This document shows positions 17,748-27,935 of a stretch of DNA of 64,000 bases, piece by piece. The notes below the pieces were generated by a model. That model ran no database searches, had not been told where the DNA came from, and saw nothing but the letters and a program-made list of their open reading frames with translations. This DNA comes from Candidatus Polarisedimenticolaceae bacterium (GTDB lineage Bacteria; Pseudomonadota; Gammaproteobacteria; Chromatiales; Chromatiaceae), in NCBI GenBank assembly GCA_021647945.1, contig JAKITT010000001.1:1-64000 (forward strand), written 5' to 3'. A program made the translations under genes and the position numbers. Within the stretch, counting starts at the first letter, position 1. The number at the start of each line of letters is the position of its first letter.

Positions 17748-20006
17748 GTGCAAAAACTTGCCATTGGCTGCCTATATTTTCTCTCACTGACAGCCTGGGC
17801 AGAACCGATATCGCGTGTTGACCGCGACCTTGGCGAGCAGCGCTGTGATGTAGTCGTGGTGCGACCAGATCCAGCCCATCCTATAGGTAACACCGAAGAC
17901 CGCCGCCTCTTTATTGAAGCGGACAATAGCGAACTAGAGAGGGAGAGTGAGCAGTCCCACTATATTGGTAACGTAGAGCTACACTATAAGCGCACCTATC
18001 TCGAAGCAGACCGCATCGACCATCTCTCGCAACAAAATAGGATCAACGCCACTGGCAACGTCTATATCTCAAAGCCAGGTTTCAGAGCCACCAGCGATCA
18101 CCTACAGATGGATACACAGAGTGAGCAGGCTCAGCTAGACCAAGCAGAGTATCGCCTGCTGAAGAAGTACGCACGCGGTCATGCTGAAAAGATACGCATC
18201 ATTGATGACAATTACAGCGTGTATGATCAGATCAGCTACACCACCTGTAAACCAGGCAGTGATGCTTGGTTGATAGAGGCAGATGAACTACAGATCGATG
18301 AGAATATCGGGCTGGGCCGGGCCTACCACGCCACCTTCTATGTACAGAATCTGCCAGTACTCTACACCCCCTATATCAGCTTCCCCATTGATGACCGGCG
18401 TATGTCTGGATTTCTATCACCCACCATTGGTGGCAGCGACGCGACCGGTAGTGACAACTCACTCTCCTACTATCTCAACTTGGCCCCCAACTACGATCTC
18501 ATCTTAACCCCACGCCATATGGAGAAGCGGGGTTTAATGCTGGGCAGTGAGTTCCGCTATCTGAGCCGCTACCGCCATCGCGGCAGCATCAAGAGCGAGT
18601 ATATCTATGATGATCAAGGCCGGGAAAGTGATGAACCCATTGAGCGATACGCCCTAAGTTATAGAAACCATTGGCAGCTCTCATCCAACTGGGACAACAA
18701 CCTTTTCTATGACGGCATCTCTGACAAAACCTATCTGGATGATTTTGAAAACAGCCTGTTTGCTAGAAGCACCCGCTACCTTGAGCGGCGGGCCGATCTG
18801 AACTACCGAGGTGCCTACGGCAATCTGCTTGTGCGGGCGCAGTCATACCAGACCATTGACCGCAGTATCGCCAGCAGTAGCAGCCCCTACACACGTCTAC
18901 CACAACTACTCTGGACAACTGACCAGCATGACCGGAGTTTGGGGCTGCACTATGAACTGACCGCAGAACTCACCCACTTCCAACATGATGAGCGCATCCA
19001 AGGCCAACGACTGATTCTAAAGCCGTCGGTCAGTCTGCCACTACGCCGCAGTTATGGTCACCTCACCCCAAAACTCAGCATTAACTACAACGACTACCTT
19101 CTTGAGCAACTGAGCAGTGACCAGGACAGGTCCCCCTCACTCATACTGCCAACAGCCAGCCTGGATAGCGGTTTGGTCTTCGAGCGCGAGATAGGTTGGT
19201 TCGGCAGCAAGACAACACAGACATTAGAGCCACGACTCTTCTACCTCTACACCCCTTATGAAGAGCAGGATGAAACCCCCAACTTTGACAGTGCAGAACT
19301 AGGCTTTAGTTTTGCTAACCTATTCCGTGATAACCGCTTCAGTGGCAACGACCGAATCGGCGACGCCAATCAACTCACCACCGCCCTCACCTCACGTATT
19401 CTAGATGCAAAGAGTGGCCGTGAACTACTGCGCGGCAGTATTGGTCAGACCCACTACTTTCGTGACCGCAAGGTGCAGTTAAGCGGAACTGTTGATGAGT
19501 TACGCAGCTCATCCATTGCCGCTGAACTCAGCGCCTCTCTCGGCGCTGGCTGGCGCACCTCACTCAATCTACAGTGGGACCCCCACGCTGAAAAGAAAGA
19601 GCTGATACAGAACAAAGCGCGCCTCTACTATCGCGGCGGCAACAATAAGCTGATCAACCTCAGTTACAGCTACAACCGTGACACGATTAGTACCGGGTTG
19701 GGGGCAGAAGATGTCGACCTCTCCTTCCACTGGCCACTCCATCCACACTTTAAAATCATGGGTGGTTGGGACTACTCGCTCTACCACGAAGAGAGTTTTG
19801 AGCGTTTCGCCGGGTTTGAGTATGGCGGTGGCTGCTGCTGGGTAGTGCGTACCCTCTATAGAGAATATTTACAGGATATTGAGTCAGAGCGATCATCATC
19901 GTTTATGATACAGATCGAACTACGCGGGTTAGGCATGGTCGGTAATCCAATGTTAACGTTCCTAAAAGATAACATCAGCGGTTTTATCGTGCCAGAAGCC
20001 CAATAA
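17748..20006 (+). CDS. lptD: LPS-assembly protein LptD
   Basis: 752 residues, an outer-membrane beta-barrel that with LptE inserts lipopolysaccharide into the outer leaflet. A GTG start gives a signal peptide (MQKLAIGCLYFLSLTAWA). The N-terminal periplasmic OstA-like domain includes SHYIGNVELHYKRTYLEADRI and NATGNVYISKPGF. The barrel domain begins around residue 200 (PYISFPIDDRRMSGFLSP). Cysteines at C33, in YTTCKPGS and the adjacent pair in GGGCCWVV fit the two inter-domain disulfides known for LptD. surA follows 32 nt later, then pdxA, the standard gammaproteobacterial order. Confidence 0.95.
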   Translation: MQKLAIGCLYFLSLTAWAEPISRVDRDLGEQRCDVVVVRPDPAHPIGNTEDRRLFIEADNSELERESEQSHYIGNVELHYKRTYLEADRIDHLSQQNRINATGNVYISKPGFRATSDHLQMDTQSEQAQLDQAEYRLLKKYARGHAEKIRIIDDNYSVYDQISYTTCKPGSDAWLIEADELQIDENIGLGRAYHATFYVQNLPVLYTPYISFPIDDRRMSGFLSPTIGGSDATGSDNSLSYYLNLAPNYDLILTPRHMEKRGLMLGSEFRYLSRYRHRGSIKSEYIYDDQGRESDEPIERYALSYRNHWQLSSNWDNNLFYDGISDKTYLDDFENSLFARSTRYLERRADLNYRGAYGNLLVRAQSYQTIDRSIASSSSPYTRLPQLLWTTDQHDRSLGLHYELTAELTHFQHDERIQGQRLILKPSVSLPLRRSYGHLTPKLSINYNDYLLEQLSSDQDRSPSLILPTASLDSGLVFEREIGWFGSKTTQTLEPRLFYLYTPYEEQDETPNFDSAELGFSFANLFRDNRFSGNDRIGDANQLTTALTSRILDAKSGRELLRGSIGQTHYFRDRKVQLSGTVDELRSSSIAAELSASLGAGWRTSLNLQWDPHAEKKELIQNKARLYYRGGNNKLINLSYSYNRDTISTGLGAEDVDLSFHWPLHPHFKIMGGWDYSLYHEESFERFAGFEYGGGCCWVVRTLYREYLQDIESERSSSFMIQIELRGLGMVGNPMLTFLKDNISGFIVPEAQ

Positions 20007-20038
20007 CCACCGCAAAACTTAATGAGAATAGAGAGTCT

Positions 20039-21343
20039 GTGAGAGTACAAACCCAACGCTATCGACGGCTGCAAGCAGCACTACTGAGCTTCAGCCTGCT
20101 TTTTTCTGCCCTGCCCAGCTGGGCCGTGACCACTCTCGATCACATCGTTGCCATTGTTAATGATGATGTCATCACCGATAGTGAGCTGAAGGATGAGATC
20201 GCTCGTATCGCACTACAGATTCAATCTCGCAAACAACAACTGCCCCCGCATGCCACCCTGCGTCGACAGGTGATGGAGCGACTAATTCTAACCCGCCTAC
20301 AGCTACAGAAGGCGAAAGAGTCCGGCATCAGTGTCAATGAGAGCATGCTCACTGACACCGTCAATAACATCGCTCAACAAAACAAGATTACCATTCAGCA
20401 ACTGCGTGAAACACTGGAGAGTGATGGCGTCAGCTTTCAAGCCTTTCGCGAAGATATTCGCCAGCAAATCACCCTACGGCGTCTGCAACAACGCGATGTC
20501 ATCAACCGCATTTTTGTCACCGATCAGGAGCTAGAACGAGAGATCAAGCAGAGTGGAAAAGGGGCAAACAACCGTCAAGAGGTACAACTTCAACACATTT
20601 TACTCGGCATCAAAGAGGGCGCATCGGAAGAGACCATCACCACCACTCGTGCCGCAGCAGAGCAACTCATTGAACAACTGAAGGCGGGCAAAGATTTCAC
20701 CAGCCTGGCCATTCAGCACTCTGATGGCCGACGCGCGCTGGAGGGTGGTGATCTGGGCTGGTACAAACCATCACAAGTCCCCACCCTATTTGTTGAAGCA
20801 CTCAGTAGTATGAGAACAGGTGACATCAGCGCCCCTATCCACAGCGCCAGTGGTTTCCACATCATCAAACTGGCCGCTGAAAAGGGTATCGAACGACTCG
20901 TCATCACACAGAGCAAGGCCCGCCACATCCTCATCAATACCAATGAGGTGGTCTCAGACCATGATGCACGCACCCGTCTTGTACAGCTGCGCGAACGGAT
21001 CCTAGGTGGCGATGATTTTGCTGCACTGGCACAATCACACTCTGATGATAAAGGCTCAGCCATTAACGGCGGTGACCTCGGCTGGGTCAACCCCGGTGCA
21101 ATGGTACCGATCTTTGAACAGCAGATGGACGAGCAGGTATTAGGTGAAATCAGCCCCCCCTTTCGTACCCAGTTTGGTTGGCACATCGTGCAGGTACTCG
21201 ACCGCCGCGATTACGACAGCACCGATGAAGTACTGAAAAATAACGCCCTCATTGCAGTGCGCCGCAGAAAAGCAGATGAGGCGACCGACCTATGGCTTAG
21301 GCGACTACGTGATGAGGCCTATATCGATCTTCGCCTGGAGTAG
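20039..21343 (+). CDS. surA: Periplasmic chaperone/peptidyl-prolyl isomerase SurA
   Basis: 434 residues. A GTG start and signal peptide (cleaved near LPSWA) precede an N-terminal chaperone domain ([18 protein letters not shown], residues about 35-180). Two parvulin domains follow, each with the typical GGDLGW motif: the first about 185-285 with [10 protein letters not shown], the second about 295-395 with [11 protein letters not shown] short C-terminal helix closes the fold. SurA escorts outer-membrane proteins, LptD among them, to the Bam machine, which explains its position directly after lptD. Confidence 0.95.
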   Translation: MRVQTQRYRRLQAALLSFSLLFSALPSWAVTTLDHIVAIVNDDVITDSELKDEIARIALQIQSRKQQLPPHATLRRQVMERLILTRLQLQKAKESGISVNESMLTDTVNNIAQQNKITIQQLRETLESDGVSFQAFREDIRQQITLRRLQQRDVINRIFVTDQELEREIKQSGKGANNRQEVQLQHILLGIKEGASEETITTTRAAAEQLIEQLKAGKDFTSLAIQHSDGRRALEGGDLGWYKPSQVPTLFVEALSSMRTGDISAPIHSASGFHIIKLAAEKGIERLVITQSKARHILINTNEVVSDHDARTRLVQLRERILGGDDFAALAQSHSDDKGSAINGGDLGWVNPGAMVPIFEQQMDEQVLGEISPPFRTQFGWHIVQVLDRRDYDSTDEVLKNNALIAVRRRKADEATDLWLRRLRDEAYIDLRLE

Positions 21344-21345
21344 TC

Positions 21346-22347
21346 GTGAGTACCCTTCCTCGTCTGGCGCTCACCCCTGGGGAGCCTGCCGGCATTGGGC
21401 CTGATCTGACGATCAAAATTGCCCAACAGCCCCACCCTGCACAGATCGTTGCTATTGCCGACCCTGAGATGCTGCAACAGCGAGCAGAACAGCTGGGGCT
21501 ACCGCTAGCACTGCAACCATTTGATCCAGCAAAAGCAAACGAACCCCAGCGCGCGGGTCAGCTACAGATCCTGCCGATCAAGATGGCACAACAGGTTAAA
21601 CCCGGCCAACCAACAGCCACCAATGCAGACTATCTGTTAGAGACGCTACGACGAGCAACAGAGGGGTGCCAACACGGTGAGTTTGATGCACTGGTCACCG
21701 GACCGCTGCATAAGGGCATTATTAACCGGGCCGGCATCCCCTTCACCGGCCATACTGAGTACCTCGCCGACCTCTGCCAAGCTGACCCGGTCATGATGCT
21801 GGCCATTCCAGAGCTACGCGTCGCCCTTGCCACCACCCATATGCCACTCTCTGAGGTGAGTCGTCACATCACCACCGCATCACTTGAGCGAGTGATCCGC
21901 ACCCTACAGCGGGAGTTGACAGAACGTTTTGGCATTAGCCACCCCCGCACGCTGGTCTGTGGACTCAATCCACACGCAGGCGAAGAGGGCCATCTTGGTC
22001 GGGAAGAGATCGAGACCATATCGCCCCTATTGGAGCGGTTACGAAATGAGGGGATGGATCTGATTGGGCCACTACCCGCCGACACCCTATTCACTGAAAA
22101 GAGCCTACAACAGGCCGATGCTGTTTTGGCGATGTATCACGATCAAGGGCTGCCAGTACTCAAACACCGTGGTTTCGGTCGTGCCGTTAACATCACCCTC
22201 GGCCTACCAATCATTCGCATCTCAGTCGATCACGGCACCGCTTTTGAATTAGCAGGAACAGGCCAAGCCGATACGGGAAGTTTAGAGACAGCGCTTACGA
22301 TGGCGACCAAAATGGCTATCCGTTCTCTGCGCGGTAACGTCACTTAG
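21346..22347 (+). CDS. pdxA: 4-hydroxythreonine-4-phosphate dehydrogenase
   Basis: 333 residues. PdxA oxidises 4-phosphohydroxythreonine in pyridoxal phosphate synthesis. Motifs are [13 protein letters not shown] at the N-terminus, [16 protein letters not shown] and FTGHTEYLA, metal/substrate residues in [14 protein letters not shown], and [16 protein letters not shown] with [13 protein letters not shown] near the end. The GTG start lies 2 nt after surA. In most relatives rsmA follows; here the next 1.3 kb hold a repeat and unrelated genes instead. Confidence 0.95.
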   Translation: MSTLPRLALTPGEPAGIGPDLTIKIAQQPHPAQIVAIADPEMLQQRAEQLGLPLALQPFDPAKANEPQRAGQLQILPIKMAQQVKPGQPTATNADYLLETLRRATEGCQHGEFDALVTGPLHKGIINRAGIPFTGHTEYLADLCQADPVMMLAIPELRVALATTHMPLSEVSRHITTASLERVIRTLQRELTERFGISHPRTLVCGLNPHAGEEGHLGREEIETISPLLERLRNEGMDLIGPLPADTLFTEKSLQQADAVLAMYHDQGLPVLKHRGFGRAVNITLGLPIIRISVDHGTAFELAGTGQADTGSLETALTMATKMAIRSLRGNVT

Positions 22348-22447
22348 ATATACCTGGTTACCCACAAAGCTCAGCCATTGTATAGGCTGATATTACGTTG
22401 TTAGGCCAGCAAATACGCACGCTACCTTATTGGCTGTAGTGAAAAAT

Positions 22448-22569
22448 GGGGTATCCACTCCAGACACTTTATGCTCGTGTAGGGTCGCATTTATGCGACC
22501 AGCCGAACCTGCAAACATGCACATGAATGTGCACCTACAGCCATATTAGGCCAATGGAGTGGATACCCC
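22448..22569 (-). repeat. Palindromic element family 1, copy C (short form)
   Basis: 122 bp in inverted orientation relative to copies A and B, bounded by GGGGTATCCACTCC and GGAGTGGATACCCC. It lies downstream of pdxA. The rest of the gap (22348-22447 and 22570-22742) shows no gene. Confidence 0.85.
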
Positions 22570-22742
22570 TTTAGTGAAATTTAGCCTGAACGCCCTTAAT
22601 TTGCGCCACTTAAGAGGCCGTGTCACCACGCATCAATTGTAAGTCATTGATATTACAATCACATCATGTAGCTGAGCTTTGTACGTAATCAGGTAGATAT
22701 ATATAGGGAAGTATCCAGCGGAGCGGGTGCTGAGAAAGCGAC

Positions 22743-22892
22743 TTAGCGGCTCACCAAGGCTGGGCTAAAACTGTTTGGAACCATAACATCTGATTTGTAC
22801 TGAACCACCACGGTAGCACCGAGCGCAATAACGACCAATAGAACAAGTACAACCAGAAAATCTGGTTTTTGATGGGGGGTTGGATGCATCAT
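22743..22892 (-). CDS. Small single-helix membrane peptide, 49 residues
   Basis: The frame MMHPTPHQKPDF is followed by a hydrophobic helix (LVVLVLLVVIALGATVVV) and a polar tail ending ALVSR. It starts 75 nt after the ankyrin-repeat gene on the same strand and could be co-transcribed with it. No strong ribosome site is visible. It is supported only by composition, so moderately doubtful. Confidence 0.4.
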   Translation of the reverse strand: MMHPTPHQKPDFLVVLVLLVVIALGATVVVQYKSDVMVPNSFSPALVSR

Positions 22893-22967
22893 AATATTAA
22901 GTCTGTATCAATCGTCCATTTTTTTCTTTGAAATCAGTCACAAAGCACAACTACGTAATATTTTCCA

Positions 22968-23438
22968 TTACTCGCTAGCACCGGCATCACTCAGCAGAGA
23001 GAGCACCGCCTCATGTTTACCCTTTGTTGCCATCGTGATGGCCGAGCTACCGCCCTTATCTTTGGCACTTACATCAGCACCGAGCGTAATTAACTGCTCC
23101 ACCACCACACTAAAACCAAAAGCAGAGGCCGCCATCAGCGCCGTAGCACCTTGTGCATCTGTTGCATTTACGTCTGCACCGGCTCCCAGCAGCGCCCGCA
23201 CAGTGCGAATGTTGCCATTTGAAGCAGCTCCCATTAGCGCTGTTCTACCCGCTGGATTTTTACTATTAACATCAATGCCCTGCCCCAACAGATCACGTAC
23301 AACTTCTACTCGACCAGCAGTCGCGGCACTAATTAAACTCAAACTTGGATCAACAGCATGCGCGGTCGAACTTATGCCACTAAAAATTAAAAATAAGATT
23401 ATAAAATGTAGGTTGTTCATTTGGGCTTTAGCATCCAT
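22968..23438 (-). CDS. Secreted ankyrin-repeat protein
   Basis: 156 residues. A signal peptide (NNLHFIILFLIFSGISSTAHA) is followed by four ankyrin repeats: LISAATAGRVEVVRDLLGQG, TALMGAASNGNIRTVRALLG, TALMAASAFGFSVVVEQLIT and SAITMATKGKHEAVLSLLSD. Such exported ankyrin proteins bind partner proteins in the periplasm; some protect against peroxide or sit beside catalase genes, but there is no such neighbour here. The start could be 23438 or the second ATG six codons later. It occupies the place where rsmA would be expected, on the opposite strand. Confidence 0.8.
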   Translation of the reverse strand: MDAKAQMNNLHFIILFLIFSGISSTAHAVDPSLSLISAATAGRVEVVRDLLGQGIDVNSKNPAGRTALMGAASNGNIRTVRALLGAGADVNATDAQGATALMAASAFGFSVVVEQLITLGADVSAKDKGGSSAITMATKGKHEAVLSLLSDAGASE

Positions 23439-23720
23439 GATGTAACTCTCTGTTTAGTTAATCGGCAGAAGCATCAAAATCATGAATATAAATTGCTTCT
23501 TTTTCCTTTATCAATCTACGTCTTAGGGGAATATTTAAAACCAATTTGCTAACTACTCAGCGAGTAGTAATTTTTTGCCACTACGGCTCAAATTCCCACA
23601 ACGGCTCAACAGCCTAAGGATAAATGTAAATTTACAGGTGTAAATCATCATTTTTATCCACTCTTCCTTGAGAAGAGCCTTGATATTGCGACATTCAAAA
23701 CACCCGCTTACTGGAAAAAA

Positions 23721-24104
23721 ATGAACCAGGACAACCCACAGAAGATTCAGATTGAAGTTGAGAGCCTCTACCTCAGTGCAGAATCTGAGCCAGAGATAAA
23801 TCGTTACGTCTTCTCCTACACCATCACCATATTGAACAACGGCAGTGAAGCCGCAAAATTGCTCGACCGCCACTGGATCATCACCGATGCCAACGGTAAT
23901 AAAAAAGAGGTTAAAGGCAAAGGGGTCATTGGTGAACAACCCCACTTAGCACCAGGCGAGACGTTTCGATACACCAGTGGTGCCGTTCTTGAGACCCCGC
24001 TTGGCAGCATGCAAGGAAGCTACAGCATGATCAATGATGACGGCAGACCCTTCCTCGCCGAGATCCCTGTTTTTTCACTCAGCAAACCTGGCATACTCCA
24101 TTAA
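23721..24104 (+). CDS. apaG: ApaG domain protein
   Basis: 127 residues, the usual ApaG size, all beta-sandwich. Family stretches are VESLYLSAESEPEINRYVFSYTITI, LLDRHWIITDANG, VKGKGVIGEQPHLAPGETFRYTSG and PLGSMQGSY. The fold resembles fibronectin III domains; its cellular role is unsettled. It precedes apaH, the standard pairing. The start is an ATG after a weak TGGA. Confidence 0.93.
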   Translation: MNQDNPQKIQIEVESLYLSAESEPEINRYVFSYTITILNNGSEAAKLLDRHWIITDANGNKKEVKGKGVIGEQPHLAPGETFRYTSGAVLETPLGSMQGSYSMINDDGRPFLAEIPVFSLSKPGILH

Positions 24105-24132
24105 TAATTAAAACACTACGGAGACGACAACC

Positions 24133-24978
24133 ATCGCAATCTACGCCATCGGTGATATTCAGGGCTGTTACAACGAGTTTCGGCAGCTGCTGGATAAGCT
24201 CAAATTTGACCCCGTAAAAGATCGCCTCTGGATTGCCGGCGATATGGTCAATCGTGGGCCACACTCACTCAAAGTAGTGCGTTATTTAATGGCGCTGGGC
24301 AGCCGCGCCATCTGTGTGCTGGGCAATCACGATCTGCACCTACTGGCGCTCTCCGAAGGCAACATTAAACACAATCGCGACACGGGGCTGTATGACATTC
24401 TGAATGCACCTGATCGGGATGAACTGCTCCACTGGATTCGCCACCGTCCCCTGATGCACCACTCAGAGAAGAGGGGCTATAGCCTGATTCATGCTGGACT
24501 ACCGCCCCAATGGGATATTCCAACAGCACTGAGTTTAGCCCATGAGGTTGAGGCCGTTCTACAGGGCGATGGCTACCACGCCTTTTGTCACGACATGTAT
24601 GGCGATAAACCTGATATCTGGTCTGAAGGTCTTCATGGTATGGGACGCCTGCGCTTCATCGTCAACTGCTTCACTCGCATGCGCTTCTGCGACAGAGAGG
24701 GACGTTTGGCACTCAGAGAGAAAGGGCCACCTACCAGCCCATATAACACAGATCTCCTACCCTGGTATAAAATACCGGGTCGGGCCAGTGCCGATGATCG
24801 AATCCTATTTGGTCACTGGTCAACGTTGGGTTACTACAACAACCACAACGTCTGGGCGTTGGATAGCGGCTGTCTTTGGGGCAACAAGCTGACCGCCGTT
24901 AAGGTGCGTAAACGCAAAAAACCCATCCCCATTCATCAAAACTGCAACGGCGCCCTGCAACCTAGCGTGAGACGCTGA
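24133..24978 (+). CDS. apaH: Symmetrical bis(5'-nucleosyl)-tetraphosphatase, probable AUC start
   Basis: ApaH cleaves Ap4A to two ADP. The metallophosphatase signature GDIQGC lies at codons 7-12 only if translation begins at 24133, whose codon is ATC. That start gives M-A-I-Y-A-I-G-D-I-Q, matching other ApaH N-termini residue for residue, and 281 residues, the family length. A GGAG at 24120-24123 sits nine nt upstream. There is no ATG, GTG or TTG between the upstream stop (24109) and this point. The first ATG (24244) falls inside the metal motif GDMVNRGP and would drop the first metal site. Later motifs are LGNHDLHLLA, HAGLPPQWD and the C-terminal LDSGCLWGNKLTAV. Either AUC initiates or the ATG was changed by mutation or sequencing error. 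Confidence 0.88.
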   Translation: MAIYAIGDIQGCYNEFRQLLDKLKFDPVKDRLWIAGDMVNRGPHSLKVVRYLMALGSRAICVLGNHDLHLLALSEGNIKHNRDTGLYDILNAPDRDELLHWIRHRPLMHHSEKRGYSLIHAGLPPQWDIPTALSLAHEVEAVLQGDGYHAFCHDMYGDKPDIWSEGLHGMGRLRFIVNCFTRMRFCDREGRLALREKGPPTSPYNTDLLPWYKIPGRASADDRILFGHWSTLGYYNNHNVWALDSGCLWGNKLTAVKVRKRKKPIPIHQNCNGALQPSVRR

Positions 24979-24996
24979 ACTAAACGCTGGCTGAAC

Positions 24997-25494
24997 CTAG
25001 GAGCCTGTCCGCTCTAAGGTAAGAAAGGTGTAGTCATATCGATTTTTTTGATCCGCTTGATGATCTTGCTGCGCGGTCACGTGCCAATCATCATTTAGCT
25101 CTGGGAAATAGGCATCACCATCAAATGTCTGTTGGATACGTGTCAGATAGATCCGTTGCGCCAATGGCAGCGCTTCAGCATAGAAGCGCCCCCCCCCCAC
25201 GATCATAATCTCATCAACACTGCCCGCCTCTTCAAGTGCTGCTTGCAGCGAATGAACCACAACGGCACCTTCAGCCCGATAGCTTTGATTACGTGTCACA
25301 ACAATGTGTCTGCGTTGCGGCAACAATCCAGGCAACGACTCCCAGGTTAAACGGCCCATCACGATAGGTTTACCCATCGTCAGACGTTTAAAATGCTGTA
25401 GATCTGCGGGTAGACGCCAAGGCAGGCGATTATCTTTACCGATGACACCATTCTCAGCGACCGCTGCGATCAGTGAAATAGTTGGCCGCGCCAC
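24997..25494 (-). CDS. folA: Dihydrofolate reductase
   Basis: 165 residues. It starts ISLIAAVAENGVIGKDNRLPW, with the substrate-loop tryptophan and DLQHFKRLT (active-site acid), then GRLTWESL, IVVTRNQ and the cofactor motif IMIVGGGRFYAEAL. It reduces dihydrofolate to tetrahydrofolate with NADPH, regenerating the cofactor used by thymidylate synthase, whose gene lies 39 nt upstream on the same strand. Its end faces apaH with an 18-nt gap. Confidence 0.96.
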   Translation of the reverse strand: MARPTISLIAAVAENGVIGKDNRLPWRLPADLQHFKRLTMGKPIVMGRLTWESLPGLLPQRRHIVVTRNQSYRAEGAVVVHSLQAALEEAGSVDEIMIVGGGRFYAEALPLAQRIYLTRIQQTFDGDAYFPELNDDWHVTAQQDHQADQKNRYDYTFLTLERTGS

Positions 25495-25533
25495 TAGGGA
25501 GCCTCTGAATAAGTCATGATTGTTTTAGACTCC

Positions 25534-26328
25534 CTAAACGGCTACCGGTGCTTTTATCGCTGAATGAGACTGGTAATCGAGCAATTCACAATCTTCATAA
25601 CGAAAATCAAACAACGACTTAACATCAGGATTAAGCCTCATCTGTGGCAGTGGATAGGTCTCACGTGACAGTTGAAGATCGACCTGCTCCATATGGTTGG
25701 AGTAGAGATGCGCATCACCAAACGTATGAATAAACTCCCCCACCTTTAACCCTGTCACCTGGGCGATCATCATCGTCAACAGACTGTATGAGGCGATATT
25801 GAAGGGTACACCGAGAAAAATATCTGCACTGCGTTGATAGAGCTGGCAGGAGAGCCGCCCTTCAGCCACATAAAACTGGAACAGGCAGTGGCAAGGAGGC
25901 AAAGCCATCTGCTCTATCTGAGCCGGGTTCCACGCACTCACCAGCAACCGCCGTGAGTCTGGATTCTTTTTGATCTGCTCTAACAGCTGGCTGATCTGGT
26001 CAATCGAGCCACCATTGGGCGCAGGCCAGGAGCGCCACTGAGCGCCATACACCGGCCCAAGATCACCGCTCTCATCGGCCCACTCATCCCAAATGCGGAC
26101 ACCATTCTCCGTTAGATAACGGATATTGGTATCACCCTGTAGAAACCAAAGCAGCTCATGGATAATCGATCGCAGGTGCACCTTTTTTGTCGTCACCAGC
26201 GGAAACCCCTTACTCAGATCAAACCGCATCTGATAACCAAACAGGCTAGTGGTACCGGTGCCGGTACGATCCTCTTTTAGAACACCGTGGTCACGCACAT
26301 GGCGCATAAAATCAAGATACTGTTGCAT
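25534..26328 (-). CDS. thyA: Thymidylate synthase
   Basis: 264 residues, equal to the enteric enzyme. Motifs are [19 protein letters not shown] (phosphate-binding arginine), [17 protein letters not shown], the nucleophile in [31 protein letters not shown] and [12 protein letters not shown]. It methylates dUMP to dTMP using methylene-tetrahydrofolate. It sits 3 nt after lgt and just ahead of folA, the common lgt-thyA-folA operon. Confidence 0.97.
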   Translation of the reverse strand: MQQYLDFMRHVRDHGVLKEDRTGTGTTSLFGYQMRFDLSKGFPLVTTKKVHLRSIIHELLWFLQGDTNIRYLTENGVRIWDEWADESGDLGPVYGAQWRSWPAPNGGSIDQISQLLEQIKKNPDSRRLLVSAWNPAQIEQMALPPCHCLFQFYVAEGRLSCQLYQRSADIFLGVPFNIASYSLLTMMIAQVTGLKVGEFIHTFGDAHLYSNHMEQVDLQLSRETYPLPQMRLNPDVKSLFDFRYEDCELLDYQSHSAIKAPVAV

Positions 26329-26331
26329 GCG

Positions 26332-27174
26332 CTACCCCGAAACTCGCTTGCCTTTATAGGCCATCACTAGAAAAACGGCACCAAAAAAGAGCATCGGCAG
26401 ACTCAACACCTGCCCCTGCGTCAGCCAGCCACCGGCAAGGTAACCGATGTGTGCATCCGGCAGTCGAATAAACTCAACGCTAAATCTAAACAGGCCATAC
26501 CCCAACAGGAACATCGCCGAAACAGCCATGCGCGGACGTGTCTGCGAGGAGAAGACCCATAGTATAAGGAATAGCAGCACCCCTTCGAGCAGGCTCTCAT
26601 AGAGTTGTGATGGGTGAACCGGCAGACTCCACTGCGCCCCTGAGGCTAAACCAACACAGTAGGATGGAAACTCAACACAGGGGAGACGCATGCCCCAAGG
26701 CATATCTGTCGGGCCACCCCACAGCTCACCATTGATGAAGTTTCCAATACGACCGGTAAAGAGGCCAAACGGTACTAATGGTGCGATAAAGTCAGTCGTT
26801 TGAAAAAATGTTTTGCCCTGTTGCCTAGCCAAGAGGCCCATCGCAACAAGCACACCTATCAGCCCACCATGGAAGGACATGCCGCCCTCCCACACTCTAA
26901 AGAGACTCAACGGATCTGCAACCAAACCTGACCAGCCGTAAAACAGGGTGTAACCCAACCGGCCACCCACCACGGCACCCAAAACGAAGTAGAAGACCAG
27001 ATCATCGACCTGCTCCTCTGTCCAACCTGAATGCGCTTTTGCTGCACGCAAACGGGCAAGCCACCAACCGCCAGAAAAAGCGAGCAGGTACATCACACCA
27101 TACCAATGCACTTTTAACGGGCCGAGGGCGAATACAACAGGATCAATATCTGGATAGTTCAACATGGCGAGCAT
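26332..27174 (-). CDS. lgt: Phosphatidylglycerol-prolipoprotein diacylglyceryl transferase
   Basis: 280 residues with seven hydrophobic helices. Signatures are [41 protein letters not shown] and the Lgt hallmark [13 protein letters not shown]; near the end come [12 protein letters not shown] and [13 protein letters not shown]. It adds the diacylglyceryl group to lipobox cysteines, so it serves the several lipoproteins in this window. Start ambiguous between 27174 and the ATG three codons later; no clear ribosome site favours either. Confidence 0.95.
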   Translation of the reverse strand: MLAMLNYPDIDPVVFALGPLKVHWYGVMYLLAFSGGWWLARLRAAKAHSGWTEEQVDDLVFYFVLGAVVGGRLGYTLFYGWSGLVADPLSLFRVWEGGMSFHGGLIGVLVAMGLLARQQGKTFFQTTDFIAPLVPFGLFTGRIGNFINGELWGGPTDMPWGMRLPCVEFPSYCVGLASGAQWSLPVHPSQLYESLLEGVLLFLILWVFSSQTRPRMAVSAMFLLGYGLFRFSVEFIRLPDAHIGYLAGGWLTQGQVLSLPMLFFGAVFLVMAYKGKRVSG

Positions 27175-27473
27175 CTTATCACGAAGAATCTGCTCCGCAG
27201 CCTACTATTCTGGCCAGAAAAAATAGCGGCAACATCTCAATAATGCCCCTCCTACTCAAACCTAGCGCACAGAGAAAAGCAGTACCTAACAGGATTAGCA
27301 TTCCTTATAAAGCATGAAAACCCCGCTTTTTAGGCGTTATAACTGTAAAAAACGAACCTAAGTCACAGAATGACTACTACACCTCTCAATGCAACGTCAA
27401 GTTTTTTAATCCAGTGCCGTTACAGAAAGCAACTAACACAGCACTACGACGTTACACGTAAGGGATAATAAAC

Positions 27474-27833
27474 ATGAACGCAAACGTACAACCATTTATT
27501 CACCCGGCCATGGATACTCTTGGAGCGCGCATGCGCAGACGTCGCAGAGAAAAATGCATGACCCAGGAACAGCTCGCGGTAAAGGCCGGCACCAACCAAG
27601 CCGTTATCCAGAAAATTGAGAATGGCAAAAGCCTTAGACCTCGCAAAATCGATGAGATCGCCAAAGTGCTTGAGGTCAACCCAGCATGGCTGATGTTTGG
27701 TGAGAAATCTGGTGCGACTATGAGTGAAGATGCCCTCGAAGTTGCCAGAGCATGGTCAAGATTGCCTGAGGCCGTGCGTAACAGAATCAAACGTCAAATC
27801 CATGAGCAGCTGATGTTGAATACCTCACGGTAA
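27474..27833 (+). CDS. XRE-family transcriptional regulator
   Basis: 119 residues. A helix-turn-helix domain at about 15-75 (LGARMRRRRREKCMTQEQLA, AGTNQAVIQKIENG, KIDEIAKVLEVNPAWLMFG) resembles the Cro/C1 type. A helical C-terminal tail of about 40 residues (ARAWSRLPEAVRNRIKRQIH) may dimerise. It binds DNA as a dimer; targets are unknown. It stands alone with a good terminator after it. The 300-bp upstream gap has no gene and probably carries its promoter (AAGGGATAATAAAC precedes ATG). It could be a stress or phage-type regulator. Confidence 0.85.
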   Translation: MNANVQPFIHPAMDTLGARMRRRRREKCMTQEQLAVKAGTNQAVIQKIENGKSLRPRKIDEIAKVLEVNPAWLMFGEKSGATMSEDALEVARAWSRLPEAVRNRIKRQIHEQLMLNTSR

Positions 27834-27874
27834 GAATCCCCCCCGCCAGAGAAATCTGGCAATATAGCCCTTTC

Positions 27875-27903
27875 ACCGGACTTTCTAAGTCCGGTTTTTT
27901 TTT
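27875..27903 (+). terminator. Rho-independent terminator
   Basis: The stem ACCGGACTT/AAGTCCGGT with loop TCT is followed by nine T residues, 42 nt after the XRE regulator stop. It ends the plus-strand unit ahead of the convergent cupin gene. Confidence 0.92.
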
Positions 27904-27935
27904 GCCCGTAATAAAAGTAGAAGAGGGGGGGCAAT

